36,451 bases of DNA, taken from the NCBI GenBank assembly GCA_004168015.1, contig SEYW01000021.1, positions 1-36,451 of the forward strand. The letters are read 5' to 3'. Below, piece after piece: positions 34,101 to 36,451 of this stretch. Below the pieces are notes generated by a model that was not told the origin of the DNA, made no database searches, and saw nothing but the letters and a program-made list of their open reading frames with translations. Numbering within the stretch: position 1 is the first letter of the stretch; the number at the start of each line of letters is the position of its first letter. Made by a program: the position numbers and the translations under genes. The DNA comes from Methylolobus aquaticus (GTDB lineage Bacteria > Pseudomonadota > Gammaproteobacteria > Methylococcales > Methylococcaceae).

Positions 34101-36413
34101 GTGCAGATGGAAAAGTTGCAGAACGGCGACCGCTTCTACTATCTGAGCCGCACCCAGGGGCTGAACCTGCTGAACGAACTGGAAGCCGACTCCTTCGCGC
34201 ACCTGGTGATGCGCAACACCGATCTGGGTAACCCGTATGCAACCCATCTGCCCAGCAGCCTGTTCCTGACCCCGGCCTACATCCTCGAACTGAATCAGTC
34301 GCGTCAGAACGTTGCCGATCCGATCCACGCTGATCCGGTCATGCAGGGCATGAGCCCGATGGTGATCCGGCGCGACCTCGACAACGATGGCGATGGTGAC
34401 TACCTCCGCTACACCGGCGCTGACCATGTCGTGCTGGGTGGCACCGAGGAGGACGATACGCTGATCAGCGGCGAGGGCGACGACACCCTGTGGGGCGACG
34501 GCGGCAACGACCGGCTCGAAGGCGGTATGGGGAATGACCATCTGTTCGGTGGCGCAGGCGACGACATCATCACCGATGCCGGTTCTGACGTGGGCGACGT
34601 GATCCACGGCGATGGCGGGAACGACGTGATCAACGGCGGCAACGGCGTCGACCTGATCTTCGGAGGCGAGGGTCAGGACTTCATCTATGGCGGCGTGGAC
34701 AGCAAGAACGTCAGTGGCGGCCTCGGCAACGACTTCATCACGGGTCCGGCCGGCGGTAGCTTCCTGGCCGGCAACGAGGGCGACGACTGGATCGAGGGCG
34801 GCGAAGGCTTTGATACGCTGGCCGGCGAAAATTCGCAGCTGTTCTTTAACAGCGACATCATCGGCCACGATGTGCTGAACGGGCGCGGCAACGACAACGA
34901 CTACGATGCCGAGTCCGGTGACGACATCATGTTCCAGGGACCCGGCATCCAGCGCAACAACGGCATGGCCGGGTTCGACTGGGCGATCCACAAGGGCGAT
35001 CCGAACGGCGCCGATTCCGATCTGGGCATCCCGATCTTCGTGAACCAGCAGGCCAACATCCTGCGCGATCGCTTCGACATGGTGGAAGGCCTGTCGGGTT
35101 GGACCGGCAACGACACCTTGACCGGCCGCGACACCAACATCGGTGCGTTTGGTGCGGGCGGCGGCGCGGCCCAGTTCGATCCGACCGCGCCGTTCGCGTC
35201 CTACGCCAATGCCCTGACCGAAGAGGGTGTGGCGCGGATCGACGGGCTGAGCGATCTGGTCGCGCATCTCGACCGTGCGACCTTCACGGTAGCCGGTGAG
35301 ACCATCACTGCCGTCGTGTTCGATGACGCGCTGGTGCAGCGGGATGCAGAGGGCAATGTCACGACCCTCTTCGATGGCCCCAACGACATCCTGCTCGGCG
35401 GGGGTGGCGACGACATTTTGCAGGGCAAGGCCGGTAACGACATCCTCGACGGTGACCGCTGGCTGAATGTCCGCATTCGGATCAACGATGCCGACGGCAA
35501 CGAGATCGCCACGGCGGAAGATATGCGCAGTCAGGTGCGCGATCTGGACGGCAATCTGCTGTACGGCGGACGCACGCTGAATGCCCTGATGTTCGACCGA
35601 ACGCTTAATCCGGGGCAGTTGGACATCGTGCGCGAGATTCTCGACGGCGATCCCGATGACGTGGGGATCGATACCGCCGTGTTCGCCGACCTGATGGAGA
35701 ACTACACCGTAACGGCCAACGACGACGGCAGCCTGACGGTCGCTCACACCGGCTTCGCACAGAACGGGTTACTCGCGCTGCAGCTATCGGATGGCGTCGA
35801 TCGCTTGTTCAACATCGAGCAACTCCAGTTCGCCGATCAGACCGTTGAAGCTTCGACGTTCCTCAATCAGGCTCCCGTGATCCTGTCCGACGGGGCCGAA
35901 GCGACGGCGGCGCTGACGGTCGATGAGAACACGACGGCCGTAACCCAGGTGCAGGCACTCGACGTCGACGGTCCGCAAGACGTCGTCTACGCGATCTCCG
36001 GTGGTGCCGATGCCGGGCTGTTCCAGATCGATGCGGCGACCGGCGAGTTGAGCTTCATCGACGCGCCGGATTTCGAGGCGCCGGCGGATGCCGATGGCGA
36101 CAATGTCTTCGAAGTGACTGTCGAGGCCAGCGACGGTGCGCTGGCGGACACCCAGGAGCTGTCAATCACTCTGGCCAATGTCGACGAGGCCGCCAGCGGA
36201 ACGGTTGACATCGTCAGCTTCGACAATGCGGGCGCTTTGGCCAGTCTGACGGCGGGCAACAGCCTGGCCGATCCGGACGGCATCATCGGTGACATCCAGT
36301 ATCAATGGCAGCGGCAGGTTGCCGGCGACTGGCAGAATATCGCCGGTGCGACGGCAGCGACGGTGACGGGTCTTAGCCCGACTTTCGCTATTCGCCTTCA
36401 ATTTCTCCTCTGA
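31188..36413 (+). CDS. Giant RTX animal-type heme peroxidase, likely 3'-truncated
   Basis: Protein of 1741 residues. The N-terminus VKNDLEFILKQIKIAE is typical of bacterial RTX peroxidases. An Ala-rich coiled coil (about 127-372) precedes the animal-type heme peroxidase domain: distal His407 in FGQFFDHG, LTAVHHVFHSEHN, and proximal His755 in YRFGHSML. RTX nonapeptides (GGxGxDxLx) follow at about 1083-1217 and again near 1397-1424. A cadherin-like domain starts near 1560, then an Ig-like domain (YQWQRQVAGDW). There is no Sec signal, as expected for type I secretion, and a T1SS is encoded next door. The frame stops in the Ig-like domain without a recognisable C-terminal secretion signal, close to the window end. 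The likely product is an extracellular peroxidase producing hypohalous acids or cross-linking phenolics. Confidence 0.92.
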   Translation: MVMLVKNDLEFILKQIKIAENHVDTNYTDYVDAQGNAIGTLVPAGLRTVSGEYNNLLNPEAGSADQVMPRLLTPTYNTAGDNPFIPGTQTTSYTQTSGVVFDAQPRIISNLVADQSLNNRAAILAALTAVGVQNPQAALAAIVAARDAATSTAASLAGAQDTYDAAYQAAIDAAGALQQAVQEALAAFNQATEDYNTANADVAAKQADLNTANAALALLEQRNLEIADTLRPAAEQAEADALAALDAAQLAFDADPSLENQALLDAANSAYVTAGEEVLALNDEFSLNETALIPAAQDVVADAQALLTGAEQAREEAVAAQQQAQSDLVAAQDAADTPTPELIAAQQALIDAQTADANAQSNLRETLDSYGVTVDNGTLVIPNVATDAGQSAPFNSFMTLFGQFFDHGLDLISKGGSGTVFIPLQPDDPLYVEGSPTNFMVLTRATNQPGPDGQLGTADDVQEHANKTTPFIDLNQVYTSHESHQVFLREYVLNAEGQPVATGRMLEGEHGGPPTWADIKAQASTMLGIELSDADVGRVPLLATDLYGNFIPGANGFAQIVTANGLVEGNPAAPIAAAGAIATGHAFLEDIAHNAAPGAGLVADADTEISTAGEQQPAGTYDNELLDAHFIVGDGRGNENIGLTAVHHVFHSEHNHRVDQIKDVLISSGDVDFLNEWLLTDVTEIPADTSTLDWDGERIFQAARFSTEMVYQHLVFEEFARTISPNVDPFVFSNTADIDPAIVAEFAHVVYRFGHSMLNETVDRLSADGQTADPVGLIEAFLNPVEYVASGVDSQEAAGAILRGMSRQVGNEIDEFLTVALRNNLVGLPLDLATLNMARARETGVPSLNLARAEFFEQTGDSALQPYGSWFDFALELKHPASIINFIAAYGTHASITAETTLEGKRDAATLLVIGGAGAPEDRLDFLNAEGAYAGGTLGGLNDVDFWIGGLAEKKMPFGGMLGSTFNFVFEVQMEKLQNGDRFYYLSRTQGLNLLNELEADSFAHLVMRNTDLGNPYATHLPSSLFLTPAYILELNQSRQNVADPIHADPVMQGMSPMVIRRDLDNDGDGDYLRYTGADHVVLGGTEEDDTLISGEGDDTLWGDGGNDRLEGGMGNDHLFGGAGDDIITDAGSDVGDVIHGDGGNDVINGGNGVDLIFGGEGQDFIYGGVDSKNVSGGLGNDFITGPAGGSFLAGNEGDDWIEGGEGFDTLAGENSQLFFNSDIIGHDVLNGRGNDNDYDAESGDDIMFQGPGIQRNNGMAGFDWAIHKGDPNGADSDLGIPIFVNQQANILRDRFDMVEGLSGWTGNDTLTGRDTNIGAFGAGGGAAQFDPTAPFASYANALTEEGVARIDGLSDLVAHLDRATFTVAGETITAVVFDDALVQRDAEGNVTTLFDGPNDILLGGGGDDILQGKAGNDILDGDRWLNVRIRINDADGNEIATAEDMRSQVRDLDGNLLYGGRTLNALMFDRTLNPGQLDIVREILDGDPDDVGIDTAVFADLMENYTVTANDDGSLTVAHTGFAQNGLLALQLSDGVDRLFNIEQLQFADQTVEASTFLNQAPVILSDGAEATAALTVDENTTAVTQVQALDVDGPQDVVYAISGGADAGLFQIDAATGELSFIDAPDFEAPADADGDNVFEVTVEASDGALADTQELSITLANVDEAASGTVDIVSFDNAGALASLTAGNSLADPDGIIGDIQYQWQRQVAGDWQNIAGATAATVTGLSPTFAIRLQFLL
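31566..32303 (+). other. Region encoding the Ala-rich coiled-coil insertion
   Basis: Residues of about 127-372 of the peroxidase are dominated by Ala, Gln, Asp and Glu in heptad-like order (for example ALDAAQLAFDAD, AQALLTGAEQAREEA). The blocks before (AQPRIISNLVADQ) and after (NGTLVIPNVATDAGQSAPF) read as parts of the ordinary peroxidase N-terminus, so this looks like an internal insertion. Confidence 0.75.
34437..34836 (+). repeat. RTX calcium-binding nonapeptide repeats, main block
   Basis: About a dozen repeats of the GGxGxDxLx type are encoded (GGTEEDDTL, GEGDDTLWG, GGNDRLEGG, GGAGDDIIT and others). They form a calcium-binding beta-roll that folds only outside the cell, where calcium is high, and so favours secretion through the T1SS. 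Confidence 0.92.
35376..35459 (+). repeat. RTX nonapeptide repeats, second block
   Basis: A short second group (PNDILLGGGGDDIL then GKAGNDILDGD) lies about 180 codons after the main block, separated by a non-repetitive segment. Confidence 0.85.
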
Positions 36414-36451
36414 GGAGCGATTTTTATCCCGGCACTGGATCACAACCGGCT
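36414..36451. other. Window end after the peroxidase stop
   Basis: Only 38 bases remain and no frame clearly continues the Ig-like domain. It may be a real truncation, a frameshift or an assembly edge. Confidence 0.4.

Noticed and set aside
30849..35747. A 1632-codon open frame on the minus strand
   Set aside because: It lies exactly opposite the RTX peroxidase, whose heme, RTX and domain motifs are unmistakable. The antisense product has no recognisable domain and the low-complexity composition expected of a high-GC codon-bias shadow.

Overview
The window is high-GC DNA from a proteobacterium, most likely a gammaproteobacterium. The evidence is the conserved def-fmt-rsmB-(DUF4390)-ntrY-ntrX-trkA block divergent from lysM-dprA-smg-topA, plus typA, a PPi-dependent phosphofructokinase of the type known from methanotrophs and other autotrophs or methylotrophs, and a Gcw_chp outer-membrane protein. 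I cannot name the genus. No rRNA, tRNA, CRISPR array, IS element or prophage was seen.

Layout. (1) 1-71: a strong terminator of a gene left of the window. (2) 378-12568, all on the minus strand: typA (own promoter), then, read in the direction of transcription, def, fmt, rsmB, a DUF4390 gene, ntrY, ntrX, trkA, a SAM methyltransferase, a rhodanese and a GT2 glycosyltransferase. Most are separated by a few bases or overlap, so they look like one long housekeeping and signalling operon. (3) 12768-19300, plus strand: a secreted LysM protein, dprA, smg, topA and PPi-dependent pfp, ending at a clear terminator. (4) 19391-20203: an outer-membrane barrel protein; 20524-20871: a zinc-finger anti-sigma-like protein without its membrane segment and without an adjacent sigma gene, preceded by ECF-type promoter motifs. 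(5) 21122-24194, minus strand: a copper module made of a Tat-exported multicopper oxidase, a SCO1-like copper chaperone and a 49-residue TatA (21122-21271). (6) 24519-29827, minus strand: a type I secretion operon (PrtD-type ABC transporter, HlyD adaptor, TolC channel) with a trypsin-like serine protease as its last gene. (7) 30068-30451: a small YceK/YidQ-like lipoprotein. (8) 31188-36413: a giant RTX animal-type heme peroxidase, the likely substrate of the type I system. It carries an unusual Ala-rich coiled-coil insertion and ends abruptly near the window edge.

How the parts work together. Regions 2 and 3 are core genome: translation initiation and maturation (def, fmt), rRNA methylation, K+ uptake, nitrogen/redox two-component signalling, DNA uptake, topology and glycolysis. 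The accessory interest lies in 20.2-36.4 kb. There an oxidase module (copper oxidase, copper chaperone, dedicated Tat component) lies beside a secretion module (T1SS, protease, RTX peroxidase). Both export redox enzymes out of the cytoplasm, and their regulatory regions are unusually AT-rich and dyad-rich for this genome. The best candidates for something undescribed are the T1SS-protease-peroxidase locus with its coiled-coil insertion, and the copper oxidase module with its own TatA and a neighbouring truncated anti-sigma factor.
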